Of a stretch of 63,412 nt of DNA, positions 26,959-35,958 are shown piece by piece. How positions within the stretch are numbered: position 1 is the stretch's first letter; each line of letters starts with the position of its first letter. Under the pieces are notes generated by a model, which was not told the origin of the DNA, did no database searches, and was given only the letters and a program-made list of their open reading frames with translations. This DNA comes from an uncultured Succiniclasticum sp. GTDB lineage: Bacteria; Bacillota; Negativicutes; Acidaminococcales; Acidaminococcaceae. The position numbers were made by a program, and so were the translations under genes. The stretch is taken from contig CAJOKZ010000010.1 of the NCBI GenBank assembly GCA_905235335.1, positions 1 through 63,412 of the forward strand, in the 5' to 3' direction.

Positions 26959-27095
26959 ATGCTGTCCGGTACGGAAACCGGGTGCATCGTGGCAGGCGAA
27001 AATGCGGTTAACGGTCCGTTTCATTATGCATAGCTGCGGGATACAGTAGTTGGAACCATCGGGACAGGGCTGCCGGGAGCAGAAAGGGGAATATT

Positions 27096-27701
27096 GTGGC
27101 TAAGCTGTATTTGATTCGTCACGGGGAAACAGATTATAATAATGCGATGCGGTTCCAGGGACAGACGGATATACCGCTGAACCAGACCGGAATCAGACAG
27201 GCGGAAAAACTGGCGGAATTCTTTCGAGCGATCCCGCTGGATGCCATTTACACCAGCAGTCTCCAGCGCGCGGCGAAGACGGCAGAGATTATCGCCGGGG
27301 CCAAAGGAATGGAAGTGATTCGGACAGATGCGCTGAAAGAGATGTGCTTCGGAGTCTGGGAAAATATGAACAGTGTTGATATCCAGAAAAAATTCGCTAA
27401 GGAGTGGAAGGAATTTTTTGCCCATCCGGCCAGCACGAGACTGCCGGAAGGAGAAAGCATGGCCGATGTGCAGAAACGCGCGTATCCGGAAGTTAAGCAG
27501 ATCCTGGATGCGTATCCGGAAGGTAATGTGGCCTTTGTGGCCCACGGCGGAGTGATCCGGGTACTGACCTGTACGATGCTGGGGCTGGATCTGGACCGCG
27601 CCTGGCATATCCATGCGGGTAACGCCTCGGTAACCTGTTTTTATTATTGGGGCCGGTCTTATACCCTTGATTTTTCCAATTTGACACATCATTTATCATA
27701 A
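27096..27701 (+). CDS. cobC: Histidine phosphatase family protein, alpha-ribazole phosphatase-like (CobC)
   Basis: 201 aa. The phosphohistidine motif LIRHGETDYNN is at residues 5-15, the YTSSLQRAAKTAEI block carries the second Arg, and the second catalytic His is in VAHGGVIRV (~150). In this setting, removal of the 5'-phosphate of the nucleotide loop precursor is the likely job. Start GTG with AAAGGGG 8 bases upstream. It ends the cobamide cluster. The family also includes phosphoglycerate mutase-like enzymes, so the call depends on context. Confidence 0.8.
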   Translation: MAKLYLIRHGETDYNNAMRFQGQTDIPLNQTGIRQAEKLAEFFRAIPLDAIYTSSLQRAAKTAEIIAGAKGMEVIRTDALKEMCFGVWENMNSVDIQKKFAKEWKEFFAHPASTRLPEGESMADVQKRAYPEVKQILDAYPEGNVAFVAHGGVIRVLTCTMLGLDLDRAWHIHAGNASVTCFYYWGRSYTLDFSNLTHHLS

Positions 27702-27711
27702 ATTCGCAAGA

Positions 27712-27739
27712 AGGCTCCTGCCTCTGCAGGCAGGAGCCT
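27712..27739 (+). terminator. Hairpin after cobC
   Basis: Perfect 11-bp stem AGGCTCCTGCC (27712-27722)/GGCAGGAGCCT (27729-27739). It lacks a T-run (GTTCAT follows), so termination may be weak or the hairpin may protect the 3' end. Confidence 0.6.
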
Positions 27740-27861
27740 GTTCATAATAAAGACGCGGTGTTCACTTCTTTGGAAAGCGGTTTCCGTGTTCCGACTGGAA
27801 AATGTGATACTGACCTGATTTTGAAGACGAGGGAGCCATCCGGGGAGCATAGAAAATGACA

Positions 27862-27909
27862 GCCGGGTATGCCAGACAGAGGAATGGCATGGCCCGGCAT
27901 TGCTTTTTT
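27862..27909 (+). terminator. Second terminator downstream of cobC
   Basis: GCCGGG-T-ATGCCA (27862-27874) pairs with TGGCAT-GG-CCCGGC (27885-27898), followed by ATTGCTTTTTT. The 120 bases between the cobC hairpin and this one contain no gene; they could be a 3' end or a short RNA of their own. I looked for riboswitch cores and saw none. Confidence 0.75.
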
Positions 27910-28030
27910 GAAAGTATTGCTTAGTGTTTTTTCAGTTTGAAAAAAATGATAAAAAGTGTTAAAAAAGTTACGGAAAAATCGCGATACTGAATTTTGTCAA
28001 AATTGCAACAAATTATATAACAAATTAGCA

Positions 28031-28058
28031 TTGACAAGTTTTCTTTTTTTGATATACT
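28031..28058 (+). promoter_or_regulatory. Strong promoter of the zinc-ribbon gene
   Basis: TTGACA (28031-28036), a 16-base spacer, TATACT (28053-28058). The preceding 27910-28030 is AT-rich like an UP element. The transcript has a leader of about 130 bases before the ATG at 28196. Confidence 0.8.
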
Positions 28059-28195
28059 TCACATTAGGATATCTCAAGGCCGGCTTGGTTCATTGTTTCG
28101 TTTTCTGGCTTATTTTCTAAGTACGTCAAGGGCAAAGCGGTACAGTAAGAAGTAAGTTGTTCCTATGGGGTACAAAGAAAAGGAGTGACTGTATT

Positions 28196-28489
28196 ATGTT
28201 TGAAGACAAGACACTGAAATGCGTTGAGTGCGGAAATGAATTTGTTTTTTCCGCTTCCGAGCAGGAATTTTATGCAGAAAAAGGCTTTACCAATGAGCCG
28301 AAACGCTGCCCGTCCTGCCGCGCTGCCCGTAAAGCCCGTATGAACGGGGCCCAGCCGCGGGAGATGTTCAAGGCTGTATGCGCCGAATGCGGCAAGGAAA
28401 CGGAGGTTCCATTCCGTCCTTCCGAAGACCGTCCGGTGTATTGCTTTGACTGCTTCAACAAGCGCAAAGCAGGCTATCATCACGAATAA
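28196..28489 (+). CDS. Zinc-ribbon domain protein with four CxxC pairs
   Basis: 97 aa. Two treble-clef-like units: CVECGNEFVFSASEQEFYAE with CPSC, and CAECGKETEVPFRP with CFDC. This is the small 'probable zinc-binding domain' type found in many Firmicutes, of unknown role; nucleic-acid binding is likely from the basic linker (RAARKARMNG). Start ATG 28196 has AAAGGAG. It is monocistronic with a strong promoter, a long leader and a strong terminator, which suggests high or regulated expression. Confidence 0.85.
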   Translation: MFEDKTLKCVECGNEFVFSASEQEFYAEKGFTNEPKRCPSCRAARKARMNGAQPREMFKAVCAECGKETEVPFRPSEDRPVYCFDCFNKRKAGYHHE

Positions 28490-28531
28490 AAAAAGAATGC
28501 CGGCTGACGCCGGTAAGATTCCGACAATCAT

Positions 28532-28567
28532 AACCGACTGCTTCACGGGCAGTCGGTTTATTTTTTT
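28532..28567 (+). terminator. Terminator of the zinc-ribbon gene
   Basis: AACCGACTGC (28532-28541)/GCAGTCGGTT (28549-28558), loop of 7, followed by TTATTTTTTT. Confidence 0.92.
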
Positions 28568-28764
28568 GGTCCGTACCTATTGTTTTTCCATATCCTGTTG
28601 CGGTTAATACAGTATCCAATCTGATCAGCCGGAAGTATTAGGGCCATGAAAGGTGAAGGAATAATTAGCCAGCACCGGAGATCTTGGCCGTCTTGTTCTT
28701 CCAATGCCCCATATCGGGCATATAACGATGGAACACAGGGCTCCTGAAGAGGCGGAACCCTGTA

Positions 28765-28793
28765 TTCACTATTGTATTTCTTTATGATATAAT
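28765..28793 (+). promoter_or_regulatory. Promoter of the DUF2156-acetyltransferase pair
   Basis: TTCACT (28765-28770), 17-base spacer ending in TGA, TATAAT (28788-28793). The leader of about 160 bases (28800-28958) contains no other gene; the part 28568-28764 shows nothing I can assign. Confidence 0.65.
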
Positions 28794-28958
28794 ATAAGAC
28801 AAAAATCAAAGGGCTTCTGTTCGTGCAGTTAGATGACTTAAACCCGTTGAACGGCAGGTTCGTTCGGATAGCGCATTCGAACACGGAACATCATCCGGCA
28901 TGAGGAACGAACAAGTCAGCCTTCGGCAAGAAATTATTTTTAAGAGAGGGGAATTTTT

Positions 28959-29840
28959 ATTTTAGAATTCAGGGAAGTAGCGGTCGGTGACCGTGAATTA
29001 TTCGAGTCATATCTGAACAAGCCGTACCATTACGGGTCTGAATGCGCATTCACCAATTTGTACATCTGGCGTGATTACTACCGGACCTGGTGGACGGAAA
29101 AATTCGGTTTTTTGCTGATTAAGGTGCAGTTGGAGGATGCAACCTTTTATCTGCAGCCCTTTGGCGGAAAGGACGAGGATCTGCCGCTTCTGGCTGCGGA
29201 AATAAAAGAGCATCATGGCGGCCCCTTTGAGTTCCGGGGTGTCTACGAATGTTCGCTGGACCGGCTGGGCCGGCTGGCTCCTGATGAAGATTTCACGGAG
29301 ACCCGGGACAGTTGGGACTATGTCTATCTGCAGGAGGATCTGGCGAATTTGAGTGGCCGCCGCTACCATGGGCAGAAGAACCATTACAATGCTTTTAAAA
29401 AAGAAAATCCCGATTACGTCTTTGAGATGATTAATCCGGAAAATTATGCGGAGTGCCTCAATTTCGGGGAAGAGTGGTGTAAGCAGCGTATGGAAACAGA
29501 TCCCAGCGTTTACTGGGAGCTGCGGGCGCTGCAAGAGGCCTTTGTGAACTTCAGCGCGTTGGGCCTTCGGGGCGGTGCTATCCGCATCGGTGGGAAGATA
29601 CAGGCCTTTGGCTTCGGAAAAGCGATTAACGACGAAGTCTGTGACGAAAATGTGGAAAAGGCAAACCACGAGATCCGCGGACTGTACACGGCGATCCAGA
29701 CGGAATGTGCGAAATACGTATGGCCGGACATGAAGTATATCAACCGGGAAGAGGATATGGGCGCCGAGGGCCTGCGCACGGCGAAGGAAGCATTGCATCC
29801 CGCCTTTATGGTGAAGAAGTACAGTCTGCTCATCAAATAA
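28959..29840 (+). CDS. DUF2156 (phosphatidylglycerol lysyltransferase C-terminal-like) protein with ATT start
   Basis: 293 aa. The N-terminus LEFREVAVGDRELFESYL and then SECAFTNLYIWRDYYRTWW match the usual start of DUF2156 proteins, which have a double GNAT-like fold related to the aminoacyl-transferase part of MprF. In frame, the only codon placed correctly behind the GAGAGGGG site (28944-28951) is ATT at 28959. The next NTG codons (CTG 29013, TTG 29058) would delete conserved residues. So this gene probably uses the rare ATT start, or has a point error. The Eis-like acetyltransferase gene follows 19 bases later in the same transcript. Function of this branch is not established. Confidence 0.8.
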   Translation: MLEFREVAVGDRELFESYLNKPYHYGSECAFTNLYIWRDYYRTWWTEKFGFLLIKVQLEDATFYLQPFGGKDEDLPLLAAEIKEHHGGPFEFRGVYECSLDRLGRLAPDEDFTETRDSWDYVYLQEDLANLSGRRYHGQKNHYNAFKKENPDYVFEMINPENYAECLNFGEEWCKQRMETDPSVYWELRALQEAFVNFSALGLRGGAIRIGGKIQAFGFGKAINDEVCDENVEKANHEIRGLYTAIQTECAKYVWPDMKYINREEDMGAEGLRTAKEALHPAFMVKKYSLLIK

Positions 29841-29859
29841 AAGAGAATCAGAGGATCAT

Positions 29860-31050
29860 ATGGACTGCAAACTTGTATCACAGGCAGAACTGCCACAGGT
29901 CATGGAGCTGTGGGATTACTGTTTTGAAAAGAAGGATGACCCGTTCTTCCGGTTTTATTTCAGGGATTACTGCCTGCAGCACAATCTGGTTGCAGGAGGG
30001 TTTTCCGGGGAGGATGGACATCTGCAGAATATGTTGCACCTGAATCCGTACAGCATCCTGTTGCGGGGACAGGAAGAAAATGTTCCCTATATCGTCGGCG
30101 TGGCGACAAACCCTGCCGACAGGGGAAACCATCTCACCAGGGAGCTGTTGCAGTACGCCTTCCGTCTGCTGCGGAAGAAGGACTGTTCCTTCGCGTTGCT
30201 GATGCCTGTTTTTGCGGGTATTTACCGGAATTATGATTTTGCGTTTTGCTACAATAAGCATGTGTATGAGATGCCGTTGGAGGATCTTACCGTTCCGGCG
30301 CCTTTGGGAAATCTGCAGGTGAAGCATTACGGCACCTATTCCAGGGAGTTGTTCCAGGATCTGTATGGGGCGCTGGCGGACGGCTATAACGGACTGCCGG
30401 TCCGAACGGATTTCCAGTGGGATAAGTTGCTGACAGTACACCAGCTGGAAAAACTGCAGGCCGCCGTTGCATATCACGGGGATGAGCCCCGGGGTTATAT
30501 GTTTTATCAGATCACAGAAGACAGGACTTTCTCCATTCAGGAACTTGTCGCCCTCACCCCGGATGCGAAGCGGGCGTTGCTGCACTATGCCAAAGGGCAC
30601 AGGTCGTCGGCTTCCAGGCTGTACTGGGAGGCGATGGAGGACGACCTGACATTTCTCGACCTGGCTGACGCGGACAGGGCAGGGCGGATCAAGCCGTTTA
30701 TGATGGCTCGTTGCTTTGATGCCGTCAACGCGCTGTACCGTTACGAAGTTCCGGAGAATTGCCCTGACGGGCAGGTTTCCGTACTGCTGCAGGACGGACT
30801 GCTGGAAGAAAATAACGGCCTCGTCACCCTTGCCGTGGATTCCGGCAGCTTATATCTGGAAAAAGGAACGGGGCGTCCGGACGCTGTCATATCCATGGCC
30901 GCCTTTACCCAGCTGTATTTTGGCGCCTATACCTTCAGCCAGCTGGTGGAGGCCGGAAAGATAAGGATGAATGCTTATGCGCCGGATATGCTGACCTTCC
31001 TCGACAGACTGTTTCCCAGATGTGTTAATTTTATCAATGAGTATTATTGA
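29860..31050 (+). CDS. Eis-like GNAT acetyltransferase with SCP2-type C-terminus
   Basis: 396 aa. The N-terminal GNAT domain has VGVATNPADRGNHLTRELL, the acetyl-CoA loop, near residues 80-98 and FALLMPVFAGIYRNYDF. A second GNAT-like half follows (HGDEPRGYMFYQI, FSIQELVALTP). The last ~110 residues (MARCFDAVNALYRY to LTFLDRLFP) form the sterol-carrier-like domain of the Eis family. Eis enzymes N-acetylate amines such as aminoglycosides or polyamines; no substrate can be given here. It is co-transcribed with the DUF2156 gene. Confidence 0.82.
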   Translation: MDCKLVSQAELPQVMELWDYCFEKKDDPFFRFYFRDYCLQHNLVAGGFSGEDGHLQNMLHLNPYSILLRGQEENVPYIVGVATNPADRGNHLTRELLQYAFRLLRKKDCSFALLMPVFAGIYRNYDFAFCYNKHVYEMPLEDLTVPAPLGNLQVKHYGTYSRELFQDLYGALADGYNGLPVRTDFQWDKLLTVHQLEKLQAAVAYHGDEPRGYMFYQITEDRTFSIQELVALTPDAKRALLHYAKGHRSSASRLYWEAMEDDLTFLDLADADRAGRIKPFMMARCFDAVNALYRYEVPENCPDGQVSVLLQDGLLEENNGLVTLAVDSGSLYLEKGTGRPDAVISMAAFTQLYFGAYTFSQLVEAGKIRMNAYAPDMLTFLDRLFPRCVNFINEYY

Positions 31051-31109
31051 AATAGCATACAATTACAGAAGTACCTTACAGTTAAATTTCACTACACGGA
31101 GGCTATGCC

Positions 31110-34100
31110 ATGAGTGACATCAGACGAATTTACGTTGAGAAGAAGGAGGCGTTTGCCGTTGAGGCAAAGGGTCTGCTGGCAGATTTAAGGAACAACTTGC
31201 TGATAGGCGGATTGGAGAAGGTCCGCATCCTGGCCCGATACGATGTGATGGGGCTTTCGGAAGAAGAGTTTGCCCAGGCCCTGCAGCTGGTTCTTTCCGA
31301 ACCTCCCGTGGATACTGTAAGGGAAGAGTTGACGCCTGCCGCTGATGAAAAGGTGTTCGCAGTGGAACTGCTGCCCGGTCAGTATGATCAGCGGGAGGAT
31401 TTCGCGGCGCAGTGCATCCAGCTGATCACCCAGAAAGAAAAACCGCTGGTGGCAGCGGCCAAGGTGTTCGTATTAAAAGGCTCCCTCACCGGGGAAGATT
31501 TTGAGAAGATAAAAAAATATTTGGTCAATCCCATCGAAGCCCGTGAAGCAGCGCTTGAAAAACCGGAGACGCTGGAGGATACCTGGGAAGAGCCTGCAGA
31601 TGTGGAACGGCTGGCGGGCTTTTTGGATCTTTCGGAAGAGGGCATCGCTTCCATGCAGAAAAATCTGGGACTTGCCATGAGCGTGGAGGATCTGCTATGG
31701 ATCCAAAAATATTTTAAGGAAGAAGAAAAACGGGTCCCCACTATCACGGAGATCCGTGTGCTGGATACCTATTGGTCCGACCACTGCCGGCATACCACGT
31801 TCATGACCAATCTGGACAAGGTGGAGATCGAGCCCGGTTACTATACTAAGCCCATTGAAGAAGCGTTTAAACAGTATCTTGCCATAAGGGACGAAGTGTA
31901 TGGGAAGGATACGGACCGTCCTATCACTCTGATGGACATGGCCTGTATTGCAACCAAAAAACTGAAAAAAGAAAACAAGTTCCCGGACAACGATGATTCC
32001 GAGGAGATCAACGCCTGTTCTATCGTGGTTCCCGTTGAAGTTGACGGGAAGAAGGAAGACTGGCTGGTGATGTTCAAGAACGAGACGCACAACCATCCTA
32101 CGGAGATAGAGCCTTTCGGTGGCGCGGCTACCTGTCTGGGTGGCGCCATCCGGGATCCGCTGTCCGGACGTGCTTATGTGTACCAGGCTATGCGCGTCAC
32201 CGGTGCGGGTGACCCCCGCACACCCATTGAACGGACACTGGCCGGCAAACTGCCCCAGCGTAAGCTGACTATTGGTGCGGCGGCAGGTTATTCGTCCTAC
32301 GGAAACCAGATTGGGCTGGCAACAGGGCAGGTTCGGGAGTATTACCACGATCGTTTTATTGCCAAGCGGATGGAAATCGGTGCGGTCATGGGCGCGGCAC
32401 CTAAACGTGCGGTGATCCGGGAACGGCCGTCGGCAGGCGACATCATCGTGCTGCTGGGTGGACGTACGGGCCGTGACGGCATCGGCGGTGCGACCGGTTC
32501 ATCCAAGGAGCATACGGTAGATTCCCTGGCGACCTGTGGCGCGGAGGTCCAAAAGGGCAATCCGCCTACGGAACGCAAGATTCAGCGCCTGTTCCGCAAT
32601 CCGGAGGTGACAGTGCTGATCAAACGTTGCAACGACTTCGGCGCGGGAGGCGTTTCCGTGGCTATCGGCGAATTGGCGGACGGACTGCGGATCGATTTGG
32701 ACAAGGTTACAAAAAAATATGCCGGCCTGGACGGTACCGAACTGGCGATTTCCGAATCCCAGGAGCGGATGGCGGTTGTGATCCGGAAAGAAGACTGGGA
32801 AAAATTTGCAAAATTCGCAGACGAAGAAAACCTCGAAGCAACGGTTGTTGCAGAGGTTACTGAGGAACCCCGTCTGGTGATGTACTGGCGGGGGGATAAG
32901 ATCGTAGACATTTCCCGCAGGTTCCTGGATACCAACGGGGTAGCCCAGCATGCGGAGGTTTTGGTACAGGATGTTGTCGGCAGTTCTGTCTTTGACAGGA
33001 CGCCGGATGTTGTTGAACGGGCGGCGGATCTTAAGGAAGCCTGGCTGAAAAACCTGGGCCGTCTGAACGTGTGCAGTGAAAAAGGGCTGAGCGAGCGCTT
33101 TGATTCCACTATTGGCCGGGCAACTGTGGAAATGCCCTTTGGCGGAAAACTGCAGCTGACGCCGGCAGAAGGTATGGTGGCGCAGATCCCTGTCCTGAAT
33201 GGGCACACCGATGCTGCTTCCCTTATGACACACGGATATAATCCGGATGTAGCCTGCTGGAGTCCTTTCCACGGCGCCATGTATGCGGTGACACAGTCGC
33301 TGGTGAAAGCCGTTGCCCTGGGCGCAGATCCCGATACCATACGCCTGACGTTGCAGGAATATTTCCAGGGCATGAAGGAAAAGGCGGACTGGGGGCTTCC
33401 TTTTGCCGCACTGCTGGGGGCCAACACCGTGCTGAACAGCATGGAAGTGCCGGCGGTGGGAGGCAAGGACAGTATGTCCGGAAGTTTTATGGATCTTCAT
33501 GTGCCGCCCACGCTGGTGTCCTTTGCAGTGAACGTCATCGACGGGAAAAAGGCGGTATCTGCCGAGTTCAAGGCGGCAGGGGATAAGGTGCTGTTCCTGA
33601 GTACACCGTTGCTGGAAGGGGATGTGCCTGATTTTACCATGTTGCGCAATAATCTGCGCCGTGTGCATGCGCTGATCCGGGAAGGACAGATCAGGGCGGC
33701 GGCCACAGTGGAAGAGGGCGGTATCGCAGCGGGTATTTCCAAAATGACGTTGGGCAACGCCCTCGGTTTTAAATTTGTGAAGCCCTTCCCCCATACGGAG
33801 AATCTGTTTACATTGCAACCCGGAGGTATGCTGCTGGAATTGGCAGCGGATGCCGATGCGGAAGCCCTGTTCGACGGGCTGGAATACCTGCCGTTAGGTA
33901 CTGTAACGGAAAAAGCGGAGATTATCATCAACGATACCGTAATCACCAACCCAGAACTGGTAAAGGCGTATACAGAGACACTGGAACCAATCTTCCCTGC
34001 CAAGGCGCCCCTGTCGGAGACTCCGACAGATCTGATGGACCAGCCTGTGTATCGTCGTGATCTGCCTCTGACCGCTCCAGTAAATATTGTGAGACCGAAG

Positions 34101-34889
34101 GTGTTCATCCCGGTATTTCCGGGACAGAACTGCGAGTATGACACAGCCCGCGCTTTTGATCTTGCCGGGGCGGAAAGCCGAGTGTTTATTATACGCAATC
34201 TGACAGCACAGGCCATTGAAGAGACGATACAGGCTATGGTAAAGGGGATAGAGGAATCCCAGATCATCATGATTCCCGGCGGTTTCAGTGCCGGGGATGA
34301 ACCGGACGGCAGCGGTAAATTCATTGCCACTATGTTCCGGAATCCGCGGATTGCCGAGGCTGTGAACAATCTGCTGCAAAACCGCGATGGTCTGATGCTG
34401 GGCATCTGCAATGGTTTCCAGGCGCTGATCAAGTTGGGACTGGTTCCTTATGGCGAGATCTGTCCGCTGGAAGCAGACTCTCCCACGCTGACCTTCAATA
34501 CAATCGGGCGGCATGTGTCCCAGATGGTCTACACGCGGATCACATCAAACAAATCCCCGTGGCTTAACCTGGTACAGCCGGGGGATGTGCACGCCATTGC
34601 GGTATCTCATGGGGAAGGAAGGTTCTATGCGCCAGAGGATACCATCCGCAGGCTCTTTGAAAACGGGCAGGTGGCGACGCAGTACGTGGGCCTTGACGGA
34701 TTACCGACTATGTCCAGTCCTGAAAATCCCAATGGATCCCTATACGCTATTGAAGGAATTACCAGTCCCGACGGGCGTATCCTGGGTAAGATGGGGCACA
34801 GCGAGAGATATATACCGGGTCTGTTGCAGAATATTTACGGCGAAAAGGACCAAAAAATTTTTGAAAGCGGCGTACAATACTTTAAATAA
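31110..34889 (+). CDS. purL: Phosphoribosylformylglycinamidine synthase, single-chain PurL/PurQ
   Basis: 1259 aa. It converts FGAR, Gln and ATP to FGAM in purine synthesis. The synthetase half shows TYWSDHCRHTTFMTN, FKNETHNHPTEIEPFGGAAT (active His), GGRTGRDGIGGATGSS and KRCNDFGAGGVSVAIGELAD. The C-terminal glutaminase domain (~residues 1000-1259) has PGGFSAGDEPDG, the nucleophile in GICNGFQALIKLG, and SHGEGRF. It is the fused form found in Clostridia-like and proteobacterial lines, with no separate purQ or purS. Start ATG with CGGAGG. No other pur genes adjoin it. Confidence 0.96.
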   Translation: MSDIRRIYVEKKEAFAVEAKGLLADLRNNLLIGGLEKVRILARYDVMGLSEEEFAQALQLVLSEPPVDTVREELTPAADEKVFAVELLPGQYDQREDFAAQCIQLITQKEKPLVAAAKVFVLKGSLTGEDFEKIKKYLVNPIEAREAALEKPETLEDTWEEPADVERLAGFLDLSEEGIASMQKNLGLAMSVEDLLWIQKYFKEEEKRVPTITEIRVLDTYWSDHCRHTTFMTNLDKVEIEPGYYTKPIEEAFKQYLAIRDEVYGKDTDRPITLMDMACIATKKLKKENKFPDNDDSEEINACSIVVPVEVDGKKEDWLVMFKNETHNHPTEIEPFGGAATCLGGAIRDPLSGRAYVYQAMRVTGAGDPRTPIERTLAGKLPQRKLTIGAAAGYSSYGNQIGLATGQVREYYHDRFIAKRMEIGAVMGAAPKRAVIRERPSAGDIIVLLGGRTGRDGIGGATGSSKEHTVDSLATCGAEVQKGNPPTERKIQRLFRNPEVTVLIKRCNDFGAGGVSVAIGELADGLRIDLDKVTKKYAGLDGTELAISESQERMAVVIRKEDWEKFAKFADEENLEATVVAEVTEEPRLVMYWRGDKIVDISRRFLDTNGVAQHAEVLVQDVVGSSVFDRTPDVVERAADLKEAWLKNLGRLNVCSEKGLSERFDSTIGRATVEMPFGGKLQLTPAEGMVAQIPVLNGHTDAASLMTHGYNPDVACWSPFHGAMYAVTQSLVKAVALGADPDTIRLTLQEYFQGMKEKADWGLPFAALLGANTVLNSMEVPAVGGKDSMSGSFMDLHVPPTLVSFAVNVIDGKKAVSAEFKAAGDKVLFLSTPLLEGDVPDFTMLRNNLRRVHALIREGQIRAAATVEEGGIAAGISKMTLGNALGFKFVKPFPHTENLFTLQPGGMLLELAADADAEALFDGLEYLPLGTVTEKAEIIINDTVITNPELVKAYTETLEPIFPAKAPLSETPTDLMDQPVYRRDLPLTAPVNIVRPKVFIPVFPGQNCEYDTARAFDLAGAESRVFIIRNLTAQAIEETIQAMVKGIEESQIIMIPGGFSAGDEPDGSGKFIATMFRNPRIAEAVNNLLQNRDGLMLGICNGFQALIKLGLVPYGEICPLEADSPTLTFNTIGRHVSQMVYTRITSNKSPWLNLVQPGDVHAIAVSHGEGRFYAPEDTIRRLFENGQVATQYVGLDGLPTMSSPENPNGSLYAIEGITSPDGRILGKMGHSERYIPGLLQNIYGEKDQKIFESGVQYFK

Positions 34890-35019
34890 TTCGGTAATTG
34901 CTGCGAAAGAGATTTAGGGAAGCAAGCGGTATACAACAAAAAGGTAAGTGCCGGGACTGCAGATTTCGGAAGGAAGAAAGCGGCCGGCAGCAACCATAAC
35001 AGGCAGAGAAAAAAGATAT

Positions 35020-35096
35020 GGCGCCGGAGCCACCCCTTTTTCTTCCCGGCCCAAACGCGGGAAATCGGTTAAAGGGCACGCTTCGGCGCCTGTTTT
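35020..35096 (+). terminator. Nested hairpin downstream of purL
   Basis: GGCGCCG (35020-35026)/CGGCGCC (35084-35090), with inner pairs CCCTTT/AAAGGG and TTCCCG/CGGGAA around 35034-35075, followed by TGTTTTCC. It may be the purL terminator or a structured 3' region. The rest of 34890-35269 has no recognisable gene. Confidence 0.4.
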
Positions 35097-35269
35097 CCTG
35101 ATATGCGGTTACGATGCGGTCATAACTTCGTGAACAGACGTTACATGAACTTATAGGATTCAGGATTTCTGTCCTCGCTGCAAAACGGGTGTGATTCCTG
35201 TTTGGCCGGGGCAGAGGGGTATGTTGCCGTATTTGTTGTGTATGAATACAGAAGTCCGCGCTAAAGTTT

Positions 35270-35560
35270 TTATTTGATGCGGAACAGTGCGGAACTGATG
35301 GGCCGGTTGCGCAACTGAGCCTGCTCTTCCAGACGGCGCAGTTCTTCCTTGTTCGTTTTAGTGCCGCGGAAACCGGGGCGGTCCGCTTCATCGATGTGGA
35401 TGCGTCCGCGCCTGTTTTCGAAATCATCGATGACCCACTTCAGGATCTGCTCGATCTCCTTGTTTACAGAGCGCCCGTTTGTTTCTGCGATATATTTCAT
35501 CTTCGCCATGACCAGCGGATGGATGCGTAATGTAAAGCGGGATTGTTCCATAGCACACAT
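35270..35560 (-). CDS. Arc-like ribbon-helix-helix DNA-binding protein
   Basis: 96 aa. The first 50 residues, SRFTLRIHPLVMAKMKYIAE and NGRSVNKEIEQILKWVI, are a ribbon-helix-helix domain with the Arc-type NGRSVNxEI turn. The C-terminal half is charged (RRGRIHIDEADRPGFRG) and of unknown role. It probably acts as a dimeric repressor. Start ATG 35558-35560 has AGGAGG 9 bases upstream. Two repeated sequences flank its promoter, pointing to autoregulation. The protease gene on the opposite strand shares this intergenic region and could be a target. No toxin partner is seen. Confidence 0.85.
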   Translation of the reverse strand: MCAMEQSRFTLRIHPLVMAKMKYIAETNGRSVNKEIEQILKWVIDDFENRRGRIHIDEADRPGFRGTKTNKEELRRLEEQAQLRNRPISSALFRIK

Positions 35561-35584
35561 GATAAGTTACCTCCTGAATCTGAC

Positions 35585-35640
35585 GTCAAATCAATGTCAT
35601 CTATAATTTTATTATAAAATAGAACTGTCATTAAATCAAT
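35585..35640 (-). promoter_or_regulatory. Promoter and candidate operators of the ribbon-helix-helix gene
   Basis: On the minus strand: TTGATT (rc of 35634-35639), 17-base spacer, TATAAT (rc of 35611-35616). Copies of AAATCAAT and TGTCAT occur on both sides of the -10 on the plus strand (35587-35599 and 35626-35640), as expected for paired binding sites of a dimeric RHH repressor. Confidence 0.6.
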
Positions 35641-35748
35641 AGGGATTCATTTAAATTTACTGCATTTGTCTTTGGACTTGACGAATTGTGAAATAATTTG
35701 TAATTTTTCTTAAATTCTCATTCTATGATTTGTAATGTAACCAATTTG

Positions 35749-35757
35749 TGGTATAAT
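35749..35757 (+). promoter_or_regulatory. Extended -10 promoter for the M16C protease gene
   Basis: TGG-TATAAT, with a poor -35 (TTTGTA) 17 bases upstream. It gives an AT-rich leader of about 195 bases, in which I see no gene. Confidence 0.5.
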
Positions 35758-35958
35758 CAAAAAATATAAAATAAGTACAATTGCCAATTGTGAAAGTAAT
35801 GGTGTCCGGCCAAATTTAGAAATATTAAAAGCGTATGTTACGGCAAAATGGTAAGGATCTTAAACTAAAATTGTCATAATCAAAAGCACGATGTGATAAG
35901 AATTTCATTAAGCGCATCCTGTTAATAAAAAGCATCATTCAGCGGAGGAAATGAAATT

